Assembly (NCBI GenBank): GCA_964531675.1
Contig: CAZHFW010000018.1
Location: 1-64,000 of the forward strand
Source: CAZHFW01 sp964531675
GTDB taxonomy: Bacteria > Planctomycetota > Phycisphaerae > Phycisphaerales > UBA1924
Direction: 5' to 3'
Length of the DNA: 64,000 nucleotides
Below are positions 14,849 through 24,492 of the stretch, piece after piece. Position numbers and translations under genes: made by a program. Below the pieces are notes generated by a model that saw only the letters and a program-made list of their open reading frames with translations, was not told where the DNA came from and did not search any database. Positions within the stretch are counted from its first letter, which is position 1. The number at the start of each line of letters is the position of its first letter.

Positions 14849-16426
14849 TCAGGCCGCCTTGGTCGACTGCTCGGGGCTCACCATCTCGGGGACGTGCTTG
14901 CGGATCAGGCTGACGACCTGCGCGGGGTCGGTGCTGGTCCGGCAGGCGGTCATGTCCGCGAGGAGGATGGCCATGGAGCCCGGCGTGGTGCTCGCGCCCG
15001 CCCAGGCGTTGATCCCCGGGAAGTGCGTCGGCTTGAGCTGTTCGGCGGCGTAGGCGAGTTCCTCGTGGAGCTTCTCGCCCGGGCGGATGCCGCTGAGCCT
15101 GATTTCCATACCCGGGAGGCCTGTGGTGCTGGGCGGGAGCGCGACGCCCGCTTCGCGGATCAGGGGCTCGAAGCCGTGCGCGCGGATGAAGCGCCGGGCC
15201 AGGTCGAGGATGCGGACAGGCTCGCCCATGTCCAGGACGTAAACCGCTGCAGCGGGATCGCGGGAAAGGTCGATCGCGCCGGCCTGAATGACCAGGGAGG
15301 CGGCTTCCGGGATGGTCATGAAGTAGCGCGTCATGCGCGGATCGGTGACGGTGACCGGGCCGCCTTCCTGCATCTGCGTGGTCCAGATGGGGAGCACCGA
15401 GCAGGCGCTCCCAAGAACGTTGCCGAAGCGCACCATCGAGAAGGACGTGGAGGAGCCCTTGGCGCGGGCTTCTTTGTGCAGGTGCTGGATGTACATCTCC
15501 GCGAGGCGTTTGGTGGCGCCCATGACGCTGGTGGGATTGACCGCCTTGTCGGAGGAGATGAGCACGAAGCGTTCCGCGCCGCAGGCCAGCGCCGCGTCCG
15601 CGATCGACTTGGTCCCGAACAGGTTGTTGGTCACCGCGTGCGCGGGATGGTCTTCCATCAGCGGCACGTGCTTGTGGGCTGCAGCGTGGAAAACCGCGTC
15701 GGGCTTGAGGCTCGCGAGCAATCGCGCGGTCTGCTCGGCGTCGACGACGTCGTGCAGCAGGGCCTTGCGCGGGATGTCGGGGAAGCGGGCGCGGAGCTGG
15801 CGATCGATCTCGAAGAGCGCGTTCTCGGATCGCTCCATGAGCAGGATCTGCGCGGGATTGAACGTCGCGCAGATGCGGACGATCTCGGAGCCGATGGATC
15901 CGCCCGCGCCGGTGATGAGCACCTTCTTGTCGGTGATGGCCCGCGCGACGACGCGCCGGTCGATGCCGTAGGGCGTGCGCCCGATCAGATCGCCGATGTC
16001 GATGGAGACGGTGCCGGTGGTGATCGGGGCCGCGGTGCCGGCGAGCTGTTCGTCCAGGGGGGTGACAAAGCGGACCGCAAGCCCGGCGCTCTTGAGCGCG
16101 CTGGTGATCCCCGGCGCGCGATCGGCGGTGCTGGCGGGAAGGCAGACCAAGGCCGACCCGACCTGATGGGAGCTTTTGAACGACCGGGCGATCAAGCCCA
16201 GATCTCGGATGAACCCCAGAACAGGCAAGGCCGCGATGGTGCGGTAGTTGGACTCTTCCAGCAGGACGCATCCCACCGCCGCGGGCGTTTCCGGGAGCAG
16301 GCCCATCTGGTTGGCCAGCAGGCGCACCGACTCGGGGGTGCCCACCAGGATCGTGGCGGCGGGTGCGCGGTTTTTGCGCGAGGCGTCAAAGGGCTGGCTG
16401 GTATCGGTGTGGTTTTCCTGCGGCAC
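14849..16426 (-). CDS. Nucleoside-diphosphate-sugar dehydratase (FlaA1/WbpM/CapD type), soluble
   Basis: A 525-residue short-chain dehydrogenase. The NAD site is TGAGGSIGSEIVR. The catalytic segment SSDKAVNPTSVMGATKR has Met in place of the usual Tyr before Gly-x2-Lys, as in the WbpM/PglF 4,6-dehydratases. It likely converts UDP-GlcNAc to a 4-keto-6-deoxy sugar for glycan synthesis. The N-terminal about 150 residues resemble the family's nucleotide-binding-like segment but lack the four transmembrane helices of full-length members. GTG 16426 is chosen because AGAGGG lies 3 nt upstream; the frame stays open far upstream but overlaps ruvA. Confidence 0.85.
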   Translation of the reverse strand: MPQENHTDTSQPFDASRKNRAPAATILVGTPESVRLLANQMGLLPETPAAVGCVLLEESNYRTIAALPVLGFIRDLGLIARSFKSSHQVGSALVCLPASTADRAPGITSALKSAGLAVRFVTPLDEQLAGTAAPITTGTVSIDIGDLIGRTPYGIDRRVVARAITDKKVLITGAGGSIGSEIVRICATFNPAQILLMERSENALFEIDRQLRARFPDIPRKALLHDVVDAEQTARLLASLKPDAVFHAAAHKHVPLMEDHPAHAVTNNLFGTKSIADAALACGAERFVLISSDKAVNPTSVMGATKRLAEMYIQHLHKEARAKGSSTSFSMVRFGNVLGSACSVLPIWTTQMQEGGPVTVTDPRMTRYFMTIPEAASLVIQAGAIDLSRDPAAAVYVLDMGEPVRILDLARRFIRAHGFEPLIREAGVALPPSTTGLPGMEIRLSGIRPGEKLHEELAYAAEQLKPTHFPGINAWAGASTTPGSMAILLADMTACRTSTDPAQVVSLIRKHVPEMVSPEQSTKAA

Positions 16427-16480
16427 GTCCCTCTTATCGGTCCGGGGATGGGGGTTCTGTTGAGGCGGGGCCGGTTCGGC

Positions 16481-16486
16481 TATCGT
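16481..16486 (+). promoter_or_regulatory. Putative -10 hexamer (TATCGT) of ruvA
   Basis: TATCGT ends 6 nt before ATG 16493 and there is no Shine-Dalgarno. Leaderless pattern; the box lies between the divergent dehydratase and ruvA starts. Confidence 0.45.
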
Positions 16487-16492
16487 GTCGGC

Positions 16493-17140
16493 ATGATCGC
16501 GAGGCTGACGGGCAAACTGGAGTCGATCGAGGGCGCCGCGGCGTGCGTGGGTGTCGAAGCCAGCGGCTTGACCTACGAGGTCCTTCTCCCGGCCTATCTG
16601 GCCCAGAGGCTGGCCGATCAGGTCGGCCGGAGCCTCACGCTGGTGACCCTTCAGTACCTGGAGAGCCAGAATCAAGGATCGAGCTATGTCCCTCGCTTGA
16701 TTGGGTTTACGACAACGCAGGAGCGCGACTTCTTCGAGCTCTTCACGACCGTGAAGGGCATCGGTAATCGCAAGGCCCTGCGGGCCATGGCGGTCGAGCC
16801 GGCGGTGATCGCGCGGGCGATCGCGGCCAAGGACGCTCGGGGGCTTTACGAGCTGCCCGAGATCGGCAAGCGTCTGGCGGAGACCGTGATCGCCGAGCTC
16901 ACCGGGAAGGTGGACGGGTATCTGGCGGCGTCGGAAATCGAGTCCCTGGATCGCAAGGTGGCGGCGGCCAGCCCGCTTCCGGATGCTGCGGGCGATGCGA
17001 TCGCGGCCCTGATGGGCCTGGGGGAAACCCGACCGGAAGCCGAGCGGCTGGTGCGCCGGGCGTTGGAGCGGCTGGGTTCTGAGGGTTCGAAGGTCACGGT
17101 CGACCTGGTGCTGCACACGGTCTACGCGTCGCGCGGATAA
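16493..17140 (+). CDS. ruvA: Holliday junction branch-migration subunit RuvA
   Basis: A 215-residue RuvA with the three expected parts. The OB-fold starts MIARLTGKLES and includes Y-E-V-L-L-P. Two helix-hairpin-helix motifs follow: TTVKGIGNRKALRAM and LYELPEIGKRLAETVIAEL. The C-terminal RuvB-contacting domain is at about 165-215 (DAIAALMGLGETRPEAERLVRRAL). RuvA binds four-way junctions and loads the RuvB motor. No ruvB or ruvC is adjacent; a RuvX/YqgF-family gene lies two genes downstream. Confidence 0.95.
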   Translation: MIARLTGKLESIEGAAACVGVEASGLTYEVLLPAYLAQRLADQVGRSLTLVTLQYLESQNQGSSYVPRLIGFTTTQERDFFELFTTVKGIGNRKALRAMAVEPAVIARAIAAKDARGLYELPEIGKRLAETVIAELTGKVDGYLAASEIESLDRKVAAASPLPDAAGDAIAALMGLGETRPEAERLVRRALERLGSEGSKVTVDLVLHTVYASRG

Positions 17141-17189
17141 GAGCGGATCGGGGAGCGCGAAGCCTGATTCATGGGACGGCGCGGACCGA

Positions 17190-17195
17190 TATTCT
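17190..17195 (+). promoter_or_regulatory. Putative -10 hexamer (TATTCT) of the manC-like gene
   Basis: TATTCT ends 8 nt before ATG 17204, with no Shine-Dalgarno. Leaderless pattern. Confidence 0.45.
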
Positions 17196-17203
17196 GGCGG
17201 CAC

Positions 17204-18361
17204 ATGCGTTACGCGATGATCATGGCGGGGGGCGCGGGCACCAGACTCTGGCCGATGAGCCGGAAGGAGGAGCCCAAGCAGTTGATCAGGTTCATTCACC
17301 GCAAAGGTGAGAAGAAGCCACGTTCGCTCTTGGAACTGGCGGCTTTGCGGCTCGAGGGCCTGATCGACAACAAGCATCGCTTCATCTGCACGTCGGAGGC
17401 GTATCGCGCGCAGATCACCAAGGACGTGGAAGGGTTCACGGGGAAGGGCGCTGATGAGCGCATCTTGGGCGAGCCCGTCGGACGCGACACGGTGAACGCG
17501 GTGGGCCTGGCGGCGGCGGTGCTTCAGAAGCTCGACAAGAACGCGATCTTCGCGGTGCTCACCGCGGACCACATCATCGAGCCTCAGGAAGTCTTCCAGA
17601 AGCGCATGGACCTCGGGTTCAGGCTCGTGGAGGACGACCCCAGGCGCCTGGTCACGTTCTCCATCACGCCCACCTATCCCGCGACGGGCTTCGGTTACGT
17701 CGAGCGCGGCACGCCGATCCGCGGCGTGAAGGACGCGCAGAACGAGAAGGGCCAGCCCATGGCCTTCCACGTCGCGCGCTTTGTCGAGAAGCCCGACCTG
17801 CCGCGTGCTCAGGCGTACGTGCAGTCCGGCATGTTCGGCTGGAACTCCGGCATGTTCGTGTGGAAGGCGTCCACGATCATGGAGTGCCTCAAGAAGTTCA
17901 AGCCCGAGACCTACGAGGGCATGCTCGAGATCCAGAAGGCCTGGGGCACCAAGAAGCAGCAGTCCACGCTTGAGAAGGTCTATCCCGAGCTTCCCAAGAT
18001 CTCGGTGGATTACGCGATCATGGAGCCGGTGGCGGCGGCCATCAAGAAGGGCGAGGACGACTTCTCGATCTGCACCGTGCAGATGGACATCGACTGGCTC
18101 GATGTCGGTTCATGGCCGAGCTATTCGCAGACCGTCGAGCCTGGCGAGGGTGGCAACCGCATCACGGGCGAGGGTCCGGCGCTGGCGGTGAACGCGCGTC
18201 AGAACCTGGTCGTGAACGCGGTGAAGGGCCACACGATCGCGCTGCTCGGCGTGGACGATCTGATCGTCGTGCACACCAAGGACGCCACGCTGGTCATGCC
18301 GCGGAGCAAGGCCGAGGAGCTCAAGACGCTCCACAGCATGCTCGAGGACAAGCTCAAGTAA
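17204..18361 (+). CDS. manC: Mannose-1-phosphate guanylyltransferase
   Basis: A 385-residue nucleotidyltransferase. The signature MAGGAGTRLWPMSRKEEPKQ-type loop binds the nucleotide. Later motifs are LTADHIIEP, the FVEKPDL segment (family F-V-E-K-P), and W-N-S-G-M-F. It makes GDP-mannose from mannose-1-phosphate and GTP, feeding glycan or LPS synthesis. It lacks the C-terminal isomerase domain of bifunctional enzymes, so it is the short form. ATG 17204 starts right before the conserved R-Y-A-M-I-M-A-G-G; an in-frame ATG 11 codons upstream is not supported. Confidence 0.92.
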   Translation: MRYAMIMAGGAGTRLWPMSRKEEPKQLIRFIHRKGEKKPRSLLELAALRLEGLIDNKHRFICTSEAYRAQITKDVEGFTGKGADERILGEPVGRDTVNAVGLAAAVLQKLDKNAIFAVLTADHIIEPQEVFQKRMDLGFRLVEDDPRRLVTFSITPTYPATGFGYVERGTPIRGVKDAQNEKGQPMAFHVARFVEKPDLPRAQAYVQSGMFGWNSGMFVWKASTIMECLKKFKPETYEGMLEIQKAWGTKKQQSTLEKVYPELPKISVDYAIMEPVAAAIKKGEDDFSICTVQMDIDWLDVGSWPSYSQTVEPGEGGNRITGEGPALAVNARQNLVVNAVKGHTIALLGVDDLIVVHTKDATLVMPRSKAEELKTLHSMLEDKLK

Positions 18362-18438
18362 GGCGTGCGGGGAGCGGTGGGGGCGTACATTCATGCGGGC
18401 GCGTCCGCGTCGGACGCGAGGCTCGGGGAGTCCCTGCG

Positions 18439-18936
18439 TTGCGTTTCCTGTCCATCGACATCGGCGACAAGCGCACCGGGCTGGCCCTGGGCGATGATGA
18501 GACGCGCCTGGTCATGCCGCTGGAGACTGTCGAGGTTCCGATCTCGATCGCGGACGGGACGGCGCTGCTGCACGCGCTGGCGGTGGCGGTGGAAGAGCAC
18601 ATCGGGGTCCTCCGCACGGTTCATGGCGTGAAGCATCCGCCCAAGGGGGGGCTGGTCGTCGGCCTGCCTCTGAACATGGACGGCACGGAGAACCCGCGCA
18701 CGCGCCACATCCGCGCCTTTGCCGCCAGGCTTGGCGAGCGCACCGGGCTTGAGGTCCACTTCCAGGACGAACGCCTCACGACCGAAGAGGCACACTGGCA
18801 GATGAGGCAGACCGGGATGACGCACCGCCAGAAGAAGCAGAAGCGCGACGCGCTGGCGGCGTCGAACATCCTGCGCGATTTCCTGGAGCAGCGGGCCCGC
18901 GGCGTGGACCCGAACCCGCCCCAAAACGAGCCCTGA
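18439..18936 (+). CDS. ruvX: RuvX/YqgF family nuclease
   Basis: A 165-residue RNase H-fold protein of the YqgF family. Visible motifs: FLSIDIGDKRTGLALGD (first catalytic Asp), VVGLPLNMDGTENPRT, and FQDERLTTEEA with the Glu. The family acts as a putative Holliday-junction resolvase and in pre-16S rRNA 5' maturation. TTG 18439 is chosen because GGGGAG lies 8 nt upstream and the conserved R-F-L-S-I-D follows directly. The insert around 95-130 of the frame (EEHIGVLRTVHGVKHPPKGG) is longer than usual. Confidence 0.88.
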   Translation: MRFLSIDIGDKRTGLALGDDETRLVMPLETVEVPISIADGTALLHALAVAVEEHIGVLRTVHGVKHPPKGGLVVGLPLNMDGTENPRTRHIRAFAARLGERTGLEVHFQDERLTTEEAHWQMRQTGMTHRQKKQKRDALAASNILRDFLEQRARGVDPNPPQNEP

Positions 18937-19037
18937 TTCACGCGGAAGGCCTGTTCTGGGTGGTTTCGGAGGGGCGTGGAGGGCCCTCGAACCATTCGGG
19001 CTCCGGTCCGTCTAACCTAGGGCGTTCCCGGAGGCGG

Positions 19038-20264
19038 GTGGTTGCTCGCTTCCTGGGGATCAGGGGACTCCACGCTGTGCAGACGATCCTTCTTGTTGCT
19101 CTGATTCAGGCGCTCGCGGGCGTTGCTCCTCAGCCGGGGACGCCGGCGGGCTCCAAGCCTCAAGCGGTGACGCCCGGGAACCAGCCCGCGATCGTGCCGC
19201 CGGGTGGATCGGCGCCGACGCCCAAGCCCGCCCCCAAGATGGAGAAGTTCCAGACCGCGGAGGCGTTGCTGGCCGCGCTGGAGACCGCGGACGCTTCGGT
19301 GCGTTCGCTCACGGCGGACCTCGTGTACGACCGCACGTTCGCGCTGCAGGGCGATCGCCAGCTCCGCAAGGGCAAGCTCTACTTCCTGTCGGCGCCGACC
19401 ATCGAGCAGGTGGTGCCCGCCCGTCGCGATCGCAAGTTCGCGATCCGCTTCGACGAGCTTTACGTCGGCTCGCGCCAGGAGAAGGAGACCAAGTTCTACA
19501 TCTTCGACGGCATCTTCCTGGTCGAGAAGCTTCCCGAGCAGAAGGTCTTCGTGAAGCGGCAGATCGCCCAGCCCGGGCAGCCCTTTGATCCGTTGAAGAT
19601 CGGCGAGGGGCCTCTGCCGATTCCGATCGGTCAGAAGAAGAACGAAATCCTGGCCCGCTTCAACGCGGAGCTTCTTCCTTCGGACGCGGGGATCGATGAT
19701 CCCAAGCTCAAGCCTTTCGTGGCTTCGGCCCAGCAGCTGCGCCTGACCCCCAGGCCCGAGTTGGAGCGCGACAGCGAGTTCCGCGAGATCAGGCTTTGGT
19801 ACCAGTACGACAAGGACGGGGCGCTGCTTCCTCGCATGGCCAAGACGCTGAATCAGGCCGAGGACGAGTCGCTCGTGCAGCTCATCAATGTGAAGGTGAA
19901 CGGCGCGGGGGACATCCCGACGGGCCTGTTCGACACCACCACGCCGCCGGATGGCTGGGACGTGAAGGTCCAGCCCTGGCGGGAGGGTCCTGAGAACGTC
20001 GAGTACGTCAATGGGCCGCAGGTGATCGACGACAACAAGGACGGCGGCAAGCCGACCGAGAAGCCCGCGGTGAAGCCTTCCAACGGGCCCGCGAACGGGC
20101 CGGGAACAGCCCCGGGCGCGGGAACTTCGACCCCCGGCGCGAACCCGGGGACCAAACCGGCCGAACAACCCAAGGCCGAGCCCTCCAAGGAGTCGCCGGC
20201 CAAGCCGGCGACGACGCCTCAGCCCGGGACTTCCAAGCCCGGAGGGGCCGGGACGCCGAAGTAA
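19038..20264 (+). CDS. LolA-like exported protein with Pro-rich tail
   Basis: About 408 residues: signal peptide (ILLVALIQALAGVA), Pro-rich linker, then a LolA/LolB-like beta-barrel (AEALLAALETADASVRSLTADLVYDRTF, GKLYFLSAPTIEQVV, KFYIFDGIFLVEKLPEQKVFVKRQ). The last about 80 residues are low complexity (Pro, Gly, Lys). Planctomycete LolA-like proteins are thought to handle lipoproteins or lipids in the periplasm, but direct evidence is lacking for this one. GTG 19038 has GGAGG 3 nt upstream; GTG 19077 with AGGGGA at better spacing is an alternative. The next gene follows after 29 bp, probably one operon. Confidence 0.7.
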   Translation: MVARFLGIRGLHAVQTILLVALIQALAGVAPQPGTPAGSKPQAVTPGNQPAIVPPGGSAPTPKPAPKMEKFQTAEALLAALETADASVRSLTADLVYDRTFALQGDRQLRKGKLYFLSAPTIEQVVPARRDRKFAIRFDELYVGSRQEKETKFYIFDGIFLVEKLPEQKVFVKRQIAQPGQPFDPLKIGEGPLPIPIGQKKNEILARFNAELLPSDAGIDDPKLKPFVASAQQLRLTPRPELERDSEFREIRLWYQYDKDGALLPRMAKTLNQAEDESLVQLINVKVNGAGDIPTGLFDTTTPPDGWDVKVQPWREGPENVEYVNGPQVIDDNKDGGKPTEKPAVKPSNGPANGPGTAPGAGTSTPGANPGTKPAEQPKAEPSKESPAKPATTPQPGTSKPGGAGTPK

Positions 20265-20293
20265 GGGGAGAACACCCTTCACGGAGTGCGGCC

Positions 20294-22963
20294 ATGGCGG
20301 GTTCGCGCAGCAAGGCTCGGATGCTCATCACGATCGCGGGGCTTGCCCTGACGCTGTGCGCCGCGCCGGCGCTGGCGGGGTTTGGCCCGCCCAAGGCCGA
20401 GGCGACGCCCGACTTCGCCAAGCCGCCGCCGGAGCCATTGGTGGTTCCGCTCGACGAAGCGGCCCAGGCCCTGGTCGACGCGGAGTACCTCAAGCCTGAA
20501 GAACGGCGCTTGGCCAAGCTCAAGCACGGCGTCTTCACGCCTGAAGACCTGACGGACGCCGCCTCCAAGGCCCGCGCCTCGATCCTGCTCGGGCGGTGGG
20601 CGGATGCGTCGCTCTCCGATCCCGCGCTCTCCCCCGAGGATCGCGCCGAGGCTCTCATCCTGCGCGGCGAGGATCAGGAAGCCCGCGAGCTTTTGAAGGA
20701 CACGACGTCCGCCAAGGGCCTGGCGCTGCGGATCACGATCAACCATCGGGATGGCAAGCCCGAGGACGCCAAACGCGACGCTGAAGCGCTCGCGGCGCTG
20801 CTTCGGAGTCCGCAAGGCAAGGTGGCGAGCGAGCTCTTGTGGATCGCGCGAGGCCTGACCATCGCGACGCGCGTCCCCGAGACGCCGACCGCGGGGAATC
20901 AGGCCGCGGGGTTCAAGGCTCTGTTGTCGCTGCTCGGCACGGCGCGGGAGACGCTCGACAAGCTCGATCCGTTCATCCCCCTGGCCGAGGCGGAGATCCT
21001 GTGGGACAAGGACAACCCCGCGGAGGCGGGCAAGGGGATGCAGGCGGCGCTCTCGCTGAATCCCTCCAACGCCGACGCGTGGGCGCTGCTCGGCGAGATC
21101 AAGGTCGCGCAGTTCGACTTTGCCGCGGCTGAGGACGTCATCAAGCGTCTGGAGCTGAACGCGGCCAAGCTCGGCGAGGGGCCCTGCATCGAGGCGGACT
21201 TGCTCCGCGCCAAGCTCAGGCTCAAGCAGCAGGATCCTCAGGCAGCAGCAGAGGCGGCCGATCGGGTGCTGGCGATCATGCCCAAGCAGCCCACGGCGCT
21301 GGCGCTGCGTGCCGCGGCGGCAGCGGGACAGTTCGACTTCGCAGCGGCCGATGCGATGGTCGCCAAGTTCACGGCGCTGTTTCCGGGCTCGGCCGAGGCC
21401 CACGCGATCATCGGATCACTCCTGAGCGACCTCAGGCAGTACGCCGACTCAGAGCGGTTCCTGCGTGCCGCGACCAAGATCGAGCCCTTGTGGCCACAGC
21501 CCGCGATTGACCTCGGGCTCATGCTCGTGCAGGCGGGCAAGGACGCCGACGCACGCGAGGTGCTGCGCTCCGCCAACGCGTTGGATCCGTTCAACGTCCG
21601 CACGGACAACAGCCTGAAGCTCGTGACCGAGCTGGCGTCGTACAACCAGATTCAGACCGATCACTTCATCGTGCGCTACAAGCCTGGCGTGGACGACGTG
21701 ATGGCCCGCGAGATGGGCGCGGTGCTGGAGGGCATCTACAAGCGCGTGACGGGAAACGCCAAGGGCGGGATGGACTTTGCGCTGCCCGATCGGACCACGA
21801 TCGAGCTCATGCCCGATCACCACTGGTTCAGCGTGCGCATCACGGGCATGCCTCAGGTGCACACCATCGCGGCTGCGACGGGTCCGGTGATCGCGATGGA
21901 GGCGCCGCGTGAGGGGCCCGGGCATCGGGTGGGTCCGTACGACTGGCCGCGGGTGATTCAGCACGAGTTCACGCACACCGTGAGCCTGGCGCGGGCCAAG
22001 AACCGCCTTCCGCACTGGTTCACCGAGGCGGCGGCGCAGTATCTCGAAGACGCGCCCAAGGATTGGCCGACGTGGCAGCTTCTCTCCCGCGTCCTCCAGC
22101 GGAACGAGCTCTTCGACTTCGACCAGATCAACATCGCGTTCGTTCGTCCCGAGAAGCCCACCGATCGCCAGCAGGCGTACGCGCAGGGTCTCTGGATGTA
22201 CGAGTTCATGATCGAGGCCTTCGGCCCACGCACGCCTCTGGATCTGCTCGACCGCTATGCCCAGGGGCAGCGCGAGGAGCAGGCGATCCGCGAAGTGCTG
22301 GGGCTCTCGCGCGATGAGTTTGCCGAGAAGTTCAAGGTCTGGGCCCGGGCCGATCTGATCGCCAATGGTCTGCTTCGGCCCGAGGGCATGCCGGGCCTCA
22401 CCGAACTCCTTTCGCAAGCGGGCGGCGCGGAAGAGCCCACCGCCGAGCTCGTCAATGGCTGGCTCGAGCAATATCCGGAGCATCCTGATGTGCTCCAGCT
22501 CGCGGTCATGCTGAAGATGCGGGACAACAAGGGCAAGCCCAGCGCGGACATGGCGCCGCTGCTCCGGCGGGCGGCCAAGGCCTGCCCCGCGGATCCGACG
22601 CCGCACCGCCTGCTGGCGCAGATGTACCTGTCGGGTGAGCTCCAGAGCCAGAGCCTTGACGACGCGATCGAGCATCTGGAATGGCTCGACGTGCGCGAGC
22701 AATACTCCACGACGTACGCGGTGGCGCTGGCGGAGCGTTACGCGGAGATCGGGGATTGGACCAACGCGACCAGGAAGGCCGAGCGGGCCACGCGGATCGC
22801 GCCCTTCGATCCTTCGGCGCGCGAGCTGGCGGCGGCGGTCGCGATCAAGTCGGGCGATCTGGATCGCGCCGAACGACACGTGCGGGCCCTCATCGCGCTC
22901 GAGCCCGATCAGGCGGTCCACAAGGCAAGGCTTGATGCCCTGCTCAAGATGAAGTCCAAGTGA
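20294..22963 (+). CDS. TPR protein with peptidase MA-like (gluzincin) domain
   Basis: An 889-residue exported protein. The signal peptide ends APALAG near residue 29. Helical TPR-like repeats fill about 60-440. A metallopeptidase core follows: H-E-F-T-H at RVIQHEFTHTVSLA with the downstream Glu in WFTEAAAQYLED, as in the peptidase MA family. More TPR-like helices occupy 690-889. It likely cleaves or scaffolds envelope proteins. It follows the LolA-like gene by 29 bp on the same strand. Confidence 0.75.
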   Translation: MAGSRSKARMLITIAGLALTLCAAPALAGFGPPKAEATPDFAKPPPEPLVVPLDEAAQALVDAEYLKPEERRLAKLKHGVFTPEDLTDAASKARASILLGRWADASLSDPALSPEDRAEALILRGEDQEARELLKDTTSAKGLALRITINHRDGKPEDAKRDAEALAALLRSPQGKVASELLWIARGLTIATRVPETPTAGNQAAGFKALLSLLGTARETLDKLDPFIPLAEAEILWDKDNPAEAGKGMQAALSLNPSNADAWALLGEIKVAQFDFAAAEDVIKRLELNAAKLGEGPCIEADLLRAKLRLKQQDPQAAAEAADRVLAIMPKQPTALALRAAAAAGQFDFAAADAMVAKFTALFPGSAEAHAIIGSLLSDLRQYADSERFLRAATKIEPLWPQPAIDLGLMLVQAGKDADAREVLRSANALDPFNVRTDNSLKLVTELASYNQIQTDHFIVRYKPGVDDVMAREMGAVLEGIYKRVTGNAKGGMDFALPDRTTIELMPDHHWFSVRITGMPQVHTIAAATGPVIAMEAPREGPGHRVGPYDWPRVIQHEFTHTVSLARAKNRLPHWFTEAAAQYLEDAPKDWPTWQLLSRVLQRNELFDFDQINIAFVRPEKPTDRQQAYAQGLWMYEFMIEAFGPRTPLDLLDRYAQGQREEQAIREVLGLSRDEFAEKFKVWARADLIANGLLRPEGMPGLTELLSQAGGAEEPTAELVNGWLEQYPEHPDVLQLAVMLKMRDNKGKPSADMAPLLRRAAKACPADPTPHRLLAQMYLSGELQSQSLDDAIEHLEWLDVREQYSTTYAVALAERYAEIGDWTNATRKAERATRIAPFDPSARELAAAVAIKSGDLDRAERHVRALIALEPDQAVHKARLDALLKMKSK

Positions 22964-22992
22964 CTGGCGCGACAAGTAACCGAATCCGAACC

Positions 22993-24483
22993 TCAGGCGC
23001 GGACGATCACGCCGCGCCTGAGCAGATGTTCAAGGGCCGACTCCGCGGCTGATCGCGAGACGACCGGCGCGACCGCGTCGATGACCTGCGATCCGGTCCG
23101 ACTCGCTTGGATCTCGCGGAGCACGCGTGCGCTCTCCGCATCCAGATCGGTGACAAGGCCAAATCCCGCGTTGGAGGTGGCGCGCCGTGCTCCCGACTCT
23201 CCGGCGCGATCCTCGAGCTTCAGGTGCGGCCCAAGCTTGAGGCTGGTGCCTCCGAGCGCTCCGGAGCGGATCAGGTCCTCGTTGTCCATCAGACGCAGCA
23301 GCTGATCACCCGCGGGGGAGACCAAGGGCTCGGTTGCTTCAAGAAGCTGGAACCAGGGGGAGCCCGACGCTCCCTCGCTCCGGCGGCGCATCGTGACCAC
23401 ACCCGTTGAGATCGCATTGAAGCCCTGCGCGCGGTAGAAGTCCGTCCAGGACTTCAGCCGCTGCTCCACCTGCTGGCGAACCTGCTCGGGCGACGAGCTT
23501 GCCAGAGGCGTGAATCCGCCAAGACCCCACTGGCGGGCGTAAGCATCCGGATCGATCGTGCGGATGCGGAGCGTGAGCACGTCGGCGTCGAGTCCCGCGA
23601 ACCAGTGTCGGGGCGATGCGTCGGAGTCGGCGTCGGAGTCGGCGCCGGTGTGGGGCCAGTCGCAGATCATCTGGAAGAAGCCGCCTGGCGCGAGGTGTTC
23701 GAAGGCTTCGCGTGCGAGCCTTTGGCAGAACAGATCGCCGCGCACGCCGCTGTCGCGGAAGGTGATTGTGGTCTCGGGGCTGATCACGAAGGGCGGGTTG
23801 GAGATGATCGCGTCGAACCGTCGCCCGCGGACCGCGGCGAAGAGATCGCCCTGCACCGCCTCAACGTTCGTCAAGCCATTGAGCGCCGCATTGAAGCTCG
23901 TGAACGCCGCGGCAGCGGGGTTAAAATCGGAGGCGACGACGTGTGTCGCGTGGGAGGCCGCCAGGATCGCGAGCAGCCCCGAGCCGCAGCCCATGTCCAG
24001 AGCGGTTTGGCACGGACGACGGATCGCGACGTCGGCCATAATGCGGGTCGTGCCTGCGACGCTCATGACTTTGTGCGCGTCCAGTGCGGCGCCGCCCGGC
24101 GAGGGGGGCGGGTCGTTGGTGGTGTAGGTGTCACCGGTCAGGATGAGCTGGATGCGTGAGCGGACGCTGCTTGATGTGAGGGTCAGCACGCCCTCGCGGG
24201 CCAGTTCGTCGATGGGCACCGGTCCGAGTGCGAGGGCTGCGTCGGCCTGGGAGAGCTCGCTTCCGAAGTAGAAGAGCCTGAGCAGGAGGTTGAAGGGCGT
24301 GGGTGTCGCGAGCTTCATCGCGCGGTCGCGCGGCGGCAGGCGCGGGATTTCGTGCAACGCGCGCACGCCAAGCGCCCGGAGCAGGGCCGCCTCGGAGAGT
24401 CCTGCGCGGCGCAGCTGGTCGCCCAGAGCGCGGGCCAATGCCGGGCCCGGAAGCCTCGGGATGGGGATCTCGGTCGGGGTCAT
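22993..24483 (-). CDS. Class I SAM methyltransferase with N-terminal winged-helix-like domain (copy 1)
   Basis: A 496-residue methyltransferase. A helical N-terminal domain (1-120) precedes the Rossmann fold with motif I DMGCGSGLLAILAAS, motif II VVASDFN, and catalytic motif IV NPPF (ISNPPFVISPE). NPPF marks N-methylation of purine bases or Gln side chains (RsmC/RlmG/HemK groups). A C-terminal helical domain follows. The layout equals that of the next gene (24525-26084) and of actinobacterial proteins with DUF7059-type N-domains. A perfect inverted repeat (22992-23002/23012-23022) spans its stop codon. Confidence 0.8.
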   Translation of the reverse strand: MTPTEIPIPRLPGPALARALGDQLRRAGLSEAALLRALGVRALHEIPRLPPRDRAMKLATPTPFNLLLRLFYFGSELSQADAALALGPVPIDELAREGVLTLTSSSVRSRIQLILTGDTYTTNDPPPSPGGAALDAHKVMSVAGTTRIMADVAIRRPCQTALDMGCGSGLLAILAASHATHVVASDFNPAAAAFTSFNAALNGLTNVEAVQGDLFAAVRGRRFDAIISNPPFVISPETTITFRDSGVRGDLFCQRLAREAFEHLAPGGFFQMICDWPHTGADSDADSDASPRHWFAGLDADVLTLRIRTIDPDAYARQWGLGGFTPLASSSPEQVRQQVEQRLKSWTDFYRAQGFNAISTGVVTMRRRSEGASGSPWFQLLEATEPLVSPAGDQLLRLMDNEDLIRSGALGGTSLKLGPHLKLEDRAGESGARRATSNAGFGLVTDLDAESARVLREIQASRTGSQVIDAVAPVVSRSAAESALEHLLRRGVIVRA

Positions 24484-24492
24484 GCGTCGTGC

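Noticed and set aside
13700..16490. Very long plus-strand open frame upstream of ruvA
   Set aside because: It is antisense to the esterase and dehydratase genes and is produced by GC-rich codon bias; only the final ruvA part is real.
16427..17770. Extension of the dehydratase gene through the ruvA region on the minus strand
   Set aside because: The frame stays open but is antisense to ruvA and lacks protein-like features; GTG 16426 has a good Shine-Dalgarno.
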